Position numbers and translations under genes: made by a program
Shown here: positions 44,286 to 53,373 of the stretch, piece after piece
How positions within the stretch are numbered: the stretch's first letter is position 1
Layout of the letters: the number at the start of each line of letters is the position of its first letter
DNA from: Cymbomonas tetramitiformis
Lineage: Eukaryota > Chlorophyta > Pyramimonadophyceae > Pyramimonadales > Pyramimonadaceae
Length of the DNA: 64,000 nucleotides
Direction of reading: 5' to 3'
NCBI GenBank assembly: GCA_001247695.2
Contig: LGRX02034699.1
Span: 1-64,000 of the forward strand
Notes under the pieces: generated by a model
Seen by the model: the letters and a program-made list of their open reading frames with translations, nothing else
Told to the model about the DNA's origin: nothing
Databases searched by the model: none

Positions 44286-44612
44286 AAATATGAGTGTTTA
44301 CTGTATCAAAAAAGCCACTGCAGGAGACCCGAGACTGATAATAGAAGGCAGAAACACAAGGGGTGGCACCACCAGAGCCGCTGAAATTTTCCCCCTAGCA
44401 GAAATAGACAAGGACCTAACAGCCTCCAGACCGCTTGCTGCCCTTCCAGAGGCTAGCATGTACAGACTATCAAATACCAGGAAAGGTACTGTAGCAGTAG
44501 CCGCTGCACCCATCGGCATAAACAACGATGGGTGTCACAACTTCCAAGACCTACAATACATCAAAAAGAAAGAATTCTGGAAGTTAGTTGAGTGGCATAG
44601 GCTGACAACTGA
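44286..44612 (+). pseudogene. LINE segment before the methyltransferase-like domain
   Basis: The frame holds IKKATAGDPRLIIEGRNT and AAAPIGINNDGCHNFQDL and is cut after RLTTD by the LTR element. The continuation at 49,235 reads PQTSISNYTQRANDIHSA in the same frame once one ACTGA copy is removed. Confidence 0.7.
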
Positions 44613-44863
44613 TGCTGAAATCTGTATAGGCAGCCCTGACTGGGAGTCCCGGTCAGGCCCCTATGACAGACTCCTAGGACCAACACTGGACTGCTGACTG
44701 ATCTATAGGTTCGTGCTGTGACACACGCTGTGTCACAGGTAGGCTAGACTCCGAAACCGTCCGAGACCGTTCCGGGTATATCTAGCTTAGGGTTTATTTA
44801 TCTTAGAGTTTATCCACACAGTTCGGGAGTTTCTGATATCTAGTGAACTAGGATATTCCAGTA
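44613..44863 (+). repeat. 5' LTR of the gag-only element
   Basis: 251 bp, matching the 3' LTR. It contains a TGTGACACACGCTGTGTCACA palindrome (21 bp, arms TGTGACACA) near 44,718. Confidence 0.9.
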
Positions 44864-45016
44864 GGTCGTGGCCCCATCCACGCTTTTATTCCACTTGCTG
44901 ATTTGGCCATGATTGGCTAAACGGCCGTTTGGAGAGGTGGTGCGCGCATGCGCGTTTGGGTGCGACTAGGAATTATGGTATGAATTGTTTGCGGTAAGCA
45001 ACTGTGAGTGGCGGCC

Positions 45017-47584
45017 ATGGGGACCGCGCCTCGTTACGGACTAGTCTTAGCAAAGTTCGGATCCAGTTTTGCACCAGCACTGGCCCTGCTGGTTACTGTT
45101 TTCTGGGCTGGTGTTCGCGACACCTTCGACTTCGACGACATCTTCGAGTGCCCCTCGCCGCTCCGCTCTCTCAGCTTCTCTCCGCTGCTGACCATTACCA
45201 TTTTTCCGCTACCACACCCGACCGCACGACTGCGTACCACCTCCCCTCTGGCTTTTCAGAGAATGGGTATGTTAACCCGAGCGAAGAAGTCCCTGGACAG
45301 GGACAGTGACATCGACGCCTCGCTGAGGCTATTAGACGGAGTTCGGAACAGTCCGACGGTGCGTACGCCAACTGTTCCGAACCCCGCTCCGAATTCAAAC
45401 GAAGATGCAGACGTGGCGACCAGGAAGTACTTGCAGGAGCAGAGCAAGCTGGTTGACGACGTCTACAAAACGCGGCTGCACCGCCAATGGGCCAAGGGTA
45501 TCCGTGAGGATGTCCTTGGTGACAAAAAGCACCATTTCCGCGGTACGGACGACGCTGGCCTCCTCTCCGAGCTGGTGGTGCAGCTGCGTACGGAGTTTCA
45601 TTCGGCTGGGCTGGAGCTGGCATCCTTTGACCTCGACGACCCTCTGGCTCGTGTGGTGACCAAGGTCAACGGCTTGCTCTACGACGTTCTGGCTCTGGTT
45701 GTCGAGAAACACAGCAACGCCTACGTCTGGCTCACTGGCACCGACGCCTCGTCTGACCGTGATGGACGGCGAGCTCTTGTGGACATCATCAAGGGCTGTG
45801 TACCGGTGGCGCTACGTGAGTCGCACCAGGAGGAGCACGCCGCGTTGCGTTATCCCGCAGACACTGACCCGCAGCCCATCTTGGCTCGGGAACAGCGTCT
45901 GGTGCGGGATAACAAAGCTACGGACTGGACACCCACCGAGGAGACCAGGAAGCTCTCCCTCTACAACCGGCTGGACCCGGTGTTTTACACCGCGGTCAAG
46001 GTGCGGTACCCTCTCGCGGCCGATCTCGCGCATGTCTCCTTGGCGTCTCTCCGCTCCCTTGTGGTGGAGATCTATCAGGCTTGGGCGCAGACGGGGGCGG
46101 GGAAGGCAGTCTCGGGCAAGAGCGGCATCTCCGCGCAGCTCTCCAGCACCGAGTACGGTGCCCTCCTCAACAGGATCAACGAGCTTCAAGACTTGCTACG
46201 ACAGCAACGCGGGACGGGCGCACCGCCGGCGCAGCAGCAGCGGCAGCAGCCGCAGCGTCAGCAGCGGCAGCAGCAGCAACGCGGTACGCAGCGGGGATTC
46301 CGTGTCGGCACGCACCCACTGCCTGCAGTCGGTTTCGACCGTGACGACCAGAAGGCGAAGCCCTTCTGCGGGAGGTGCAAGAAGGCGGGAAAAGGTGAGC
46401 AGTACCACTTCTACCGCGACTGTCCGTTGGGCGGGCGTCAGCATCCCCCGCACTCGGCCGCGGCATTCTGCATTCCCATCGACGAGGAGGACGCGGAGGG
46501 GGTGCGTGCATTGGCCATGTGTGCCCTGTTCCAGCAGGCGGCGGATGATGGGGCCGAGGCTTTTGCCACTGCGGCATCTACGTACGGGCCGCCTGCGGTA
46601 CTCTGTGCGGGTGCGGTGGGCGGGATCGACGTGTCCGCCTACGGCTTCACGGTAGAGCCGCAGCAGCCTGCTGACGAGCCCGCGGGTGACGACATTCATC
46701 AGCGGCTGGACGATCTCGCCGCGGAGGTCCATGCCGCGGCAAACTGCAAGGTGCACTACACCCACGCATCCTTCCCACCACCGGCGGTTCTCGAGCCGCA
46801 TGCATCGGCTCTGGTGTGCGGCCCCGCGGCAGCGGGGAACATGCCGGAGGAGCAGGTTCCGGCAGGTGGTGCGGCGGCATCGGCATCCGCCGTGCCGGCC
46901 CCTGCTATACCTGTCTCGCAGGAGGAGGATGTGAAGCCCGTGCCGCTTCAATCGGCGCGGGTGACTGCCACGACGGACGGTGAGTTCCCTGGGTTCGTTC
47001 AGACTGTCAACCACGCAGCCACCGCGCCGGTTGACCTCACCGGCTACGACACCGACGACTACGAGGACTTTGCCGACGGCAGCTTCCGGCTGAAGCCGCG
47101 GGGTTCGCCTCCGTCGGCCAATCATGCTTCCGGGCCGCCCGTGGACGAGCAGAAGGCCTACGGTTGTGGGAAGCCGCCCTGGGGCTTTCCTGCCACGGTT
47201 GGGCCGTGGGGCATTCCTTTCCTCCTTTCCCTCGTTCTTTGCATCTCGATCATGGGGGTGGCAGCCGTGCCCGATGCTCAGTCGGCTGCGGGATTGCCTT
47301 CGCCTGGTGGTGATCTCGATTGGGAGACTCCGTCAATTTTCTCCACGAATGAATTTGTTGAATCCGTGATCCCGGCTCAGGGTTTCTTTGTGGCTGACAA
47401 TGTGCCACCGCTTGAGCCGCCTGAGCCCCCTGACATCTTTCAGGATCTTGCTCAGGCAGATTTGAGCTTCGACATGGCCTTCTTCTACGGTGTAGCTCTA
47501 CATGAGAGAGGTCCTTTCGGGAACCCTCCCTTCGGGTCGGACTTGATTGAGACCACGGCTGGCTACTTTGGTGCCGTCGATTGA
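45017..47584 (+). CDS. Gag-like protein of the gag-only element (855 aa)
   Basis: The first ATG in frame is at 45,017. A hydrophobic segment near the N terminus (FAPALALLVTVFWAG) precedes a coiled, charged capsid-like region (LDDPLARVVTKVNGLLYDVL, then RYPLAADLAHVSLASLRSLV). A Gln/Arg tract lies at 46,200-46,285. The zinc motif reads CGRCKKAGKGEQYHFYRDC, that is C-x2-C-x9-H-x4-C, with a longer loop than the standard knuckle. A long Ala/Pro-rich part leads to a second hydrophobic segment (PFLLSLVLCISIMGVAAV) about 100 residues before the end. The ORF is open throughout 2.57 kb, which suggests selection or recent insertion. The family looks copia-like by leader and knuckle position, but no pol remains to test it. 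Confidence 0.8.
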   Translation: MGTAPRYGLVLAKFGSSFAPALALLVTVFWAGVRDTFDFDDIFECPSPLRSLSFSPLLTITIFPLPHPTARLRTTSPLAFQRMGMLTRAKKSLDRDSDIDASLRLLDGVRNSPTVRTPTVPNPAPNSNEDADVATRKYLQEQSKLVDDVYKTRLHRQWAKGIREDVLGDKKHHFRGTDDAGLLSELVVQLRTEFHSAGLELASFDLDDPLARVVTKVNGLLYDVLALVVEKHSNAYVWLTGTDASSDRDGRRALVDIIKGCVPVALRESHQEEHAALRYPADTDPQPILAREQRLVRDNKATDWTPTEETRKLSLYNRLDPVFYTAVKVRYPLAADLAHVSLASLRSLVVEIYQAWAQTGAGKAVSGKSGISAQLSSTEYGALLNRINELQDLLRQQRGTGAPPAQQQRQQPQRQQRQQQQRGTQRGFRVGTHPLPAVGFDRDDQKAKPFCGRCKKAGKGEQYHFYRDCPLGGRQHPPHSAAAFCIPIDEEDAEGVRALAMCALFQQAADDGAEAFATAASTYGPPAVLCAGAVGGIDVSAYGFTVEPQQPADEPAGDDIHQRLDDLAAEVHAAANCKVHYTHASFPPPAVLEPHASALVCGPAAAGNMPEEQVPAGGAAASASAVPAPAIPVSQEEDVKPVPLQSARVTATTDGEFPGFVQTVNHAATAPVDLTGYDTDDYEDFADGSFRLKPRGSPPSANHASGPPVDEQKAYGCGKPPWGFPATVGPWGIPFLLSLVLCISIMGVAAVPDAQSAAGLPSPGGDLDWETPSIFSTNEFVESVIPAQGFFVADNVPPLEPPEPPDIFQDLAQADLSFDMAFFYGVALHERGPFGNPPFGSDLIETTAGYFGAVD

Positions 47585-47903
47585 CTTCCTGTTCACTCTG
47601 GATGCACACCAACATGGTGGTGTGCGGAACTCCGGTGACTTCAACAACTTTTATGGTTTATGCTTTTGCTTTTGACATCTACGAGTTACATTCTGGCTTG
47701 CTAGCTCGGTGCCTTTCATTTGTTTAGCGGGTGCACAATGCCCGTAGGTTTCTGCACCTGTGCTAGCTAGAGGGTTTCCAATTTGTGTTTCAGAATTGCA
47801 CAGTTGGATTAGCAGTTAGGTCTGTCAACCTGGCTCCTGCCCTAACTTATCTTACATTATCTGACTCTCCTAGACAGTCACCACCCACAGTGCTGGGGTG
47901 GTG
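47585..47903 (+). other. 3' untranslated interior and PPT of the gag-only element
   Basis: No coding sequence. The purine-rich GCTGGGGTGGTG lies just before the 3' LTR and is the likely polypurine tract. Confidence 0.6.
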
Positions 47904-48075
47904 TGCTGAAATCTGTATAGGCAGCCCTGACTGGGAGTCCCGGTCAGGCCCCTATGACAGACTCCTAGGACCAACACTGGACTGCTGACTGATCTATAGG
48001 TTCGTGCTGTGACACACGCTGTGTCACAGGTAGGCTAGACTCCGAAACCGTCCGAGACCGTTCCGGGTATATCTA

Positions 48076-49148
48076 GTGTCTATTGCCAGATCGGTGGGTT
48101 TACCCACCGTAACACGCTGTTACGGTGGGTAAACCAACCCTACGCGTTTGGCGCGTAACGGGGTCGTTACGCGGTTCCGCAAGAAATGTGACATTATAGT
48201 GACCAACTAGACACCTAAAACTGATACTAAAAGTACTCGGGGGTCAATAGACTTGGCGGCAGACGCTGTTAAACATGCCTCCTATTGCGCTCAACTTGAG
48301 AAAACTTGAGAAAATAATAGGGTGTGAGTTATGCATTCCCGCTGGTGCGTGTGGGCGGGAATGGACTGTCCAAGAGTTTGGCGGGCAATGTCCCAACCCC
48401 CTTGACTATAAATTGAAGGCTCGAGTGACCACATGTGACCCGGACAAAGCACCTGGCAAGCGATTCGAAGTGACGTTCGAATATGCCGGAGACAAACACG
48501 CGAAGTCCCTCGTCTTCATCACCGCGTATTTTTTTACACTTGGTGGGTGAATACATGACAATGCACATGCTTAAACACAATGGATTGCCTTGTTGAGATG
48601 AAAAACGTTTGGTATACTGATATATTTTAATGTACAAACTTTTGCAGGTGCTTGAGCTGTACCCATTGACGTGAACTTATTTCCCCCACGAAACCGTATG
48701 AAAATAACGGATTTTAGCCAATTTTAGGGCTTAATGAACCCCGACACCCCCATGGTAACGTAGCATGCCTACGATATGCACATGCCTCCCCAAGTGATGT
48801 ACATCAAAACTTAACATTGCCAACTATCATATATGAAGTGCCAACCCTAAGATCGCATACTACCGCCTCCCTCCGTACGGCACGGATCTACCAATATTTG
48901 TGACACTTGTAAACCCACCGTAAGCAAATTTCCCAACCCACCATAATATTTGGCAACTTCATGCGCCTCTTACATATCGAAAACACCTTAGAATGGTGCA
49001 AATTATGTTTTCCATGTTCGAAGGGACTCTTAATGAGTGCCATGAAACATAGGTTTGAGACAATATACGCCGTTACATAGAAGCTTTGGGTTGTTTAAAA
49101 TCGTCATTACGGTGGGTTAACCCACCGTACCCATTTGGCAATAGACAC
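48076..49148. mobile_element. 1,073-bp DNA transposon with TA target duplication
   Basis: The ends are GTGTCTATTGCCA and its reverse complement TGGCAATAGACAC. TA flanks both sides (48,074-48,075 and 49,149-49,150), and excision restores the LTR exactly. Just inside each TIR is the palindrome GGTGGGTT(T/A)ACCCACC with CGTAA, and the left side also has a second copy facing inward. TA duplication fits Tc1/mariner-like or other TA-specific elements; the TIR start is not the usual CA. Confidence 0.88.
48275..48550 (+). CDS. 91-aa ORF inside the TA element, unknown
   Basis: The ATG-started frame includes SNALNLRKLEKI-like basic start, CELCIPAGACG, and DYKLKARVTTCDPDKAPGKR then FEVTFEYAGDKHAKSLVF, with strand-like alternation and four cysteines in the first half. 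I recognise no family. It ends at a TGA after a Gly. The sequence TTGGTGGGTGA near the end could be a splice donor, so it may be the first exon of a longer gene. The rest of the element has no matching exon that I can see. Confidence 0.45.
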   Translation: MPPIALNLRKLEKIIGCELCIPAGACGREWTVQEFGGQCPNPLDYKLKARVTTCDPDKAPGKRFEVTFEYAGDKHAKSLVFITAYFFTLGG

Positions 49149-49234
49149 TAGCTTAGGGTTTATTTATCTTAGAGTTTATCCACACAGTTCGGGAGTTTCT
49201 GATATCTAGTGAACTAGGATATTCCAGTAACTGA

Positions 49235-51223
49235 TACACCCCAGACATCGATCAGTAATTACACACAACGGGCCAATGATATCCACTCAGCGCTTATAGC
49301 ATGTAATACTGAGTCGGGCGACCCGAAGAATTGTTATGCAATAAGAAGAGATTTATTAGACATCATCATAGATGAGAGAGGCTTAGGAAAGGACGGATGT
49401 GAGCTTTTCTGTAACCTTGTAAATTCACACCCAGGAATCAAATCAAGGAGGTGCATTCCCACGGCAGCAATGAAAGAGGCGCTGAGACCCTTTTGCCACA
49501 AAGGAAAAATAGGATGGGATGGACTTGCAAGAGATGCATATATCAACAGTGTCACTGGAAAAGGGAAAAAGGTCTATGGAAACCCACCATTTGATGGTGG
49601 GGTCCTAAGGGAAGCATCTGCTGTTATGCAGACATTGTCCCGTGGCTTAGAGGCGGCCAGGACTTCAGAGGGATTCGAGGGAATCTGGATCCTGCCATTA
49701 TCTCCAAAGAACCTCAAAAAGTGGACAGGAAAAGGTTTTAACCCCTAAACTGCTACGTGATGAGCTAGCTCATCAAACACTCAAAACTTATTTTCTCGGC
49801 GACAAATAACCCAAATTCACTTTTGAAGACAGTTTTGGAAAGCTCTTGTCGAGCCGCATGCAGCCATGCACTTGGGAGCAACCATGTTGTGACGATGTTC
49901 TTACCATTTACCGACACGCACTCGATTTTAGCTTGACCATAATGAGTTACATCTAGGGCACATATGCCATAGTGTTACAAACCCCTGATAGTATACGTAG
50001 CCCTAACCGCATGTTGAGCACTCGGTAAGATTATACCCGGAGGTCTAGGGTCAATATTAGGGCTTAAATTGTTAACGATGTGCACATCCATCAACATTTC
50101 CAGTTTACAATCACGTCGTCGGCATCAGATGTCATGCATTTTCAACGTTTGCATGCGATTCGCCTTTAGAAGACCTTTCCGACACCAATTTCAAAAGTTG
50201 AGGCAGGACACTTACGCCGAAGATATTGTAAATAAACCCAAAATTTCAAAACCCCAAAATTCCTTCCGCAGTTTAGGGGTTAAGTTAATCTTCAAATACC
50301 CAAGGGGGACCATACCGTTCATCCCACATGATTACTGGTCAGGTAAAGGACCCTACACAATGCCAGGGGAGGGATGTTACAAAGATAAGTACTCAGATGT
50401 AGTCATAATGTCCATGGATAGTGAGAGCATGGGATGCCCCGTCAGTAAGAAACTTGACAATGATAAACTGCAATACAAGCTGCTTCAATGGTTCATAAAT
50501 GTAGTCCCGCATAAAAAGATTACCCCCAAACTGCTCAAAGAAACAGGCCTGCACCCGGATATGATTGAGCAAGCCCTTAATGAGAGAGACTGTTCGTTGC
50601 CACCCCGGTTATGCCCGTGGGTTGGGGGCAGGAATAATGTGGAGCAACGAGACCAGTACCCTGGAGCACACTTGGATGGCGAGCACAGGAATGCAGGAGG
50701 AACCCCCTTCCTTAATGCGGTGGAGTGGCCGGAGGAACTTGCTATCATGGGATACTTACCAGAAGGCTTTGGCAAGGTGCTGAAAGGGATCGGGGTTCCA
50801 CATCGTGGGGTGAAGACACTCTTGAAAAAAATGCCCAGGATGTGTAGGCGTCATGCAAGGGAAAGATGCATATTACATGAAACGGGAGTCCCACCTGAGA
50901 GTGGCACCATAGAGGAAGCGCCCAGCATTCAGGAACTTTGCACGAAAAATAGGAAAGAAAATGAGGTTGTAAAGGCCGCAAGGGAAGTGCTAGGCAACTA
51001 TGTGAACCCCCACCCAGCCACCCTCCCCTCAGCCCCCATGGGGTTGGGGCCCCGTAGGGCCCCGGCCCTGCGGGGGCACCACCGGCCCAGGGGCCGGAGC
51101 ACCCCTGGGCTTTTTTCTCACTTCATCACCACCACCGCCCACTCCGCCTCCATCACCATCGTGCATCAGCTCCACGACCTGCTGATGTTTTTTCCGACGC
51201 TGGTGGCAGACACGCTTAATTAG
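49235..51223 (+). pseudogene. LINE C-terminal methyltransferase-like domain (split by a MITE)
   Basis: Part 1 (49,235-49,741) reads SRRCIPTAAMKEALRPFC, KIGWDGLARDAYINS, KVYGNPPFDGG and EGIWILPLSPKNLKKW. Part 2 (from 50,284) continues LIFKYPRGTIPFIPHDYW and SDVVIMSMDS. NPPF preceded by a DGLAxDAY stretch and followed by an ILPLSP strand fits the Dam-type adenine methyltransferase fold. A long tail (PWVGGRNN..., GFGKVLKGIGVPHRGVKTLL) follows. After about 51,000 the frame enters a C-rich segment and may no longer be real coding sequence. The frame across the MITE is restored when it and one TTAA are removed. Confidence 0.75.
49742..50279. mobile_element. 538-bp piggyBac-like MITE
   Basis: It starts CCCCTAAACTGC and ends with the exact reverse complement GCAGTTTAGGGG. 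TTAA flanks both ends (49,738-49,741 and 50,280-50,283). TTAA duplication with CCC-starting TIRs is the piggyBac signature. The interior is non-coding. Confidence 0.88.
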
Positions 51224-51339
51224 TGCCTTGTCACCCATGCTTCCATGCTCTGTGGAATGCTTCCTACCTTTGCAGACTGTCATGTATGAGGGGAACAAAC
51301 TCGAGTAGATCGTTCCGAAGGCATTGCCTTACTCATCGA

Positions 51340-51371
51340 CGTAAATGTTTTATTACTATTATTATTATTAT
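51340..51371 (+). repeat. ATT-repeat tail of the LINE
   Basis: CGTAAATGTTTTATTACTAT then ATT repeats. The same 3' end occurs at 52,783-52,812 and, reversed, at 35,716-35,748. Confidence 0.85.
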
Positions 51372-51376
51372 TCATA

Positions 51377-51829
51377 AGATTCCCATATAACTCTGGTTTT
51401 CTCTTCAACTACCAGTGGGGGAAAACACTCCGTTCGGGCGATGAACACGTGTTTGGAATTAAGAGACTTTCCGATAAATAAAAATGCCCCATCTCAGCGT
51501 TGGAAGACTACCTTCTAGTGATGAAAAAATTGGGTCTAAACCTGGCGCAAGGATTCCTGTTCAGACCGGTCAGATCGGGCAAAGTGGAAAATAGTCCAAT
51601 TTCCCGAAAACAAATGAATTCAGACCTCAAGTACTGGTTGCAGAAGGCAGGACTGTTCAACGGGGAAACATTCTTCAGTATTCGGACGGTAGGAGCAATC
51701 GAGCTTTTCCTTGAGGGAGCTGACCTGCAACAAGTTATGGGACAAACATATTGGAAGACGGAAAGGATTGCTAGACATTATATGAAAGTGTGGCAAGTCT
51801 TGGGAATGTCATCCTCAAGAAGGATATAG
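51377..51829 (+). pseudogene. Tyrosine recombinase, C part (DIRS)
   Basis: The region reads YQWGKTLRSGDEHVFGIKRL, a TAA, then CPISALEDYLLVMKK and GFLFRPVR. It continues TFFSIRTVGAIELFLEGADL (the HxxR box, with Phe in place of His) and YWKTERIARHYMKVWQVL, whose Tyr is the nucleophile position. It corresponds to the C-terminal half of a phage-integrase-type recombinase. Confidence 0.75.
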
Positions 51830-52021
51830 AAAGTCTCAACAAAAGAATACCTGGAATTGAATGCGGCACAATCATTCGTGCGAGTATTTGTATAAGGAAT
51901 TTGATTATTAATGGTTATTGGCTCGAGTTTGAGAGTTGGGGTGGAAAGGCGGCAAGAGGCGGGGGTTGTGAGTGTTGGCGGAGAGGCGACGCTGGAGTGA
52001 TGCCTTGTTGCTTCACCTTAC

Positions 52022-52906
52022 TTTCCGCTCTTTTTCTCGCCATTCCTACCCAACGGGAGCGGATCGGACAAGGCGACTGGGCGGTCATCCTATTTACGGG
52101 GAATCCGCAGGATCAACATTATCACTGTTGATCGCCGACTTTCCTTCCGTCATCAGTAATGACCGTCATTCAGGAGGCGGATCGTCTCATCTCACTCCCC
52201 GGATCGGAGAAATGAAGGATCGCGTAGTGGCTGTTCACCTCCAGCTTCGGAGTCCAAGTGTCGCATGGTGTTGCTCTTAAGTCGGAAATGAGTGAAAATA
52301 TTTCACTTTTCCTACCTGCTGACGATTGCAGCGACTTTCTTCTTCGTTTCCTAACGCAATTTTTCTTCCCTGCCCGCTCACCCTTGAAAAATGGGTTCTC
52401 CAACTCAGGCTCCGATCTGACGCTGGAGTGCTGCCTTGTTGCTTCGCCTTACTTTCCGCCGTCCCCCTCCCCTCCCCCTCCACCCCCTCTCCCCCGCCCA
52501 CCTTGACCCCCTTCCTCAACGTCTCCAAATACCCCCTTAATTCTTCGACTTCCCTCCCCACCGCTCAGATTCAGCCACCCCTCCACTCACCCGGCCATGG
52601 TTGCTTCTCCATCCTCTAGAGTTTTTTTGCCTAGCACTTAGCTTTTTCTCTAGATGTCACCCTGCTGAAAAGTGGGTTGAGCCCCTTTGTGGGCGCGCTA
52701 TACCAGAGGGAGTAGCCCCTGGTGTTTTCACTAGCCTGCTTTGCAGGGATACCGCACTCTCAGGACTTTGTCCCCTTTGCTAGCGTAAATGTTTTATTAT
52801 TATTATTATTATTTCCGCTCTTTTTCTCGCCATTCCTACCCAACGGGAGCGGATCGGACAAGGCGACTGGGCGGTCATCCTATTTACGGGGAATCCGCCG
52901 GATCAA
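52022..52906. mobile_element. 695-bp ATT-tailed insertion between 95-bp direct repeats
   Basis: TTTCCGCTCTTTTTCTCGCC and the following 75 bp occur at 52,022-52,116 and 52,812-52,906 with one mismatch. Between them lie copy 2 of the dispersed repeat and then C-rich sequence. The segment ends in GCGTAAATGTTTTATTATTA and ATT repeats immediately before the second direct repeat. The tail is that of the LINE. The insert thus looks like an internally deleted or chimeric LINE/SINE-like copy with an exceptionally long TSD. Confidence 0.6.
52130..52369. repeat. ~240-bp dispersed repeat, copy 2
   Basis: Same orientation and about 90 percent or better identity by eye with 14,065-14,305. Confidence 0.9.
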
Positions 52907-53373
52907 TAGTATCACTATCACTGTAAGTCTGTACACGTTTCAATCAAGGGGCACATAATATAAACAGTTTATATTATATGGACTATGCCCCTTGGTTCCA
53001 ATCACCCACACCTCGACCTGTTCAAGACGAGAGAGAGAAAGAGAAATCTCTCCTCCCCCACCCCCCGCCCGCCCGCCCGGCCGGGAAGTACTTGTCGAGA
53101 ATCATTCAGAATCGCGATCGGCCGCGCTGCCGTGCGACCGAGGCTCGTAACCACCTGACGCTTCCCTCTCGTCTCTTACGTTATCGTTATTAGGTGGAGC
53201 CTCTCGCGTCGGGAGCGAGAGAGGAGCAATTCCTAATAGTAAATAGATGCTAGATTCTTGTATTCCGCAACTCATTATTGCACCATAACATGGCATCCTC
53301 ACGTGAAGGGTATATCAAAGCGAGCCTGCACTTACAACCCGAGGTGTAATGTCAACATCCAATAGACGCAGAG
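52907..53373. other. Gene-free stretch
   Basis: A palindromic segment AATATAAACAGTTTATATTA lies near 52,957. A GAGA-rich and CCCGCCCGCCCG run lies at 53,025-53,090. I see no gene. It could hold the promoter of the 53.37-kb gene, but no TATA or initiator can be singled out. Confidence 0.4.

Larger units (their letters stand above)
44613..49229 (+). mobile_element. Gag-only LTR retrotransposon (TR-GAG/LARD type) with full LTRs
   Basis: Two 251-bp LTRs begin TGCTGAAATC and end GATATTCCAGTA. The TSD ACTGA lies at 44,608-44,612 and 49,230-49,234. The interior encodes a single Gag-like protein and no protease, RT or integrase. The right LTR is interrupted by a 1,073-bp DNA element; subtracting it and the TA duplication gives exactly 251 bp. 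LTR ends TG...TA are unusual. Mobilisation would need another element's enzymes. Confidence 0.9.
47904..49229 (+). repeat. 3' LTR of the gag-only element, interrupted
   Basis: The LTR parts are 47,904-48,075 and 49,149-49,229. The split lies inside ATATCTAGCTTAGGG of the intact 5' copy. Confidence 0.9.
38376..51371 (+). mobile_element. LINE with RT, RNase H and a C-terminal methyltransferase-like domain, split by four insertions
   Basis: The host parts are 38,376-42,228, 43,298 to about 43,762, about 44,286-44,612, 49,230-49,741 and 50,280-51,371, ending in CGTAAATGTTTTATTACTAT followed by ATT repeats. No endonuclease is present at the 5' end, so the copy is 5' truncated or broken at the DIRS junction. 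Excising the inserted elements restores open frames at 42,229, 44,613 and 49,742. The TSD with the DIRS recombinase is not clear; a diverged ATTCCCA segment lies on both sides. Confidence 0.85.
31729..51829 (+). mobile_element. DIRS-like tyrosine-recombinase retrotransposon, broken by nested insertions
   Basis: The pieces in order are Gag-like (31,729), RNase H-like (33,313), RT (34,114), RNase H tail and NPPF domain (34,976-35,715 plus 37,263-37,555), recombinase N part (37,692-38,379) and recombinase C part (about 51,377-51,829). RT followed by an NPPF domain and a tyrosine recombinase is the DIRS arrangement. A minus-strand LINE fragment interrupts the NPPF region and a plus-strand LINE interrupts the recombinase. 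Exact termini were not found. Many frame breaks show it is old. Confidence 0.8.

Noticed and set aside
45699..46655. 318-codon plus-strand ORF in another frame of the gag-only element
   Set aside because: Arg/Ser/Pro-biased frame-shifted reading of the 855-aa Gag, which holds the zinc motif.
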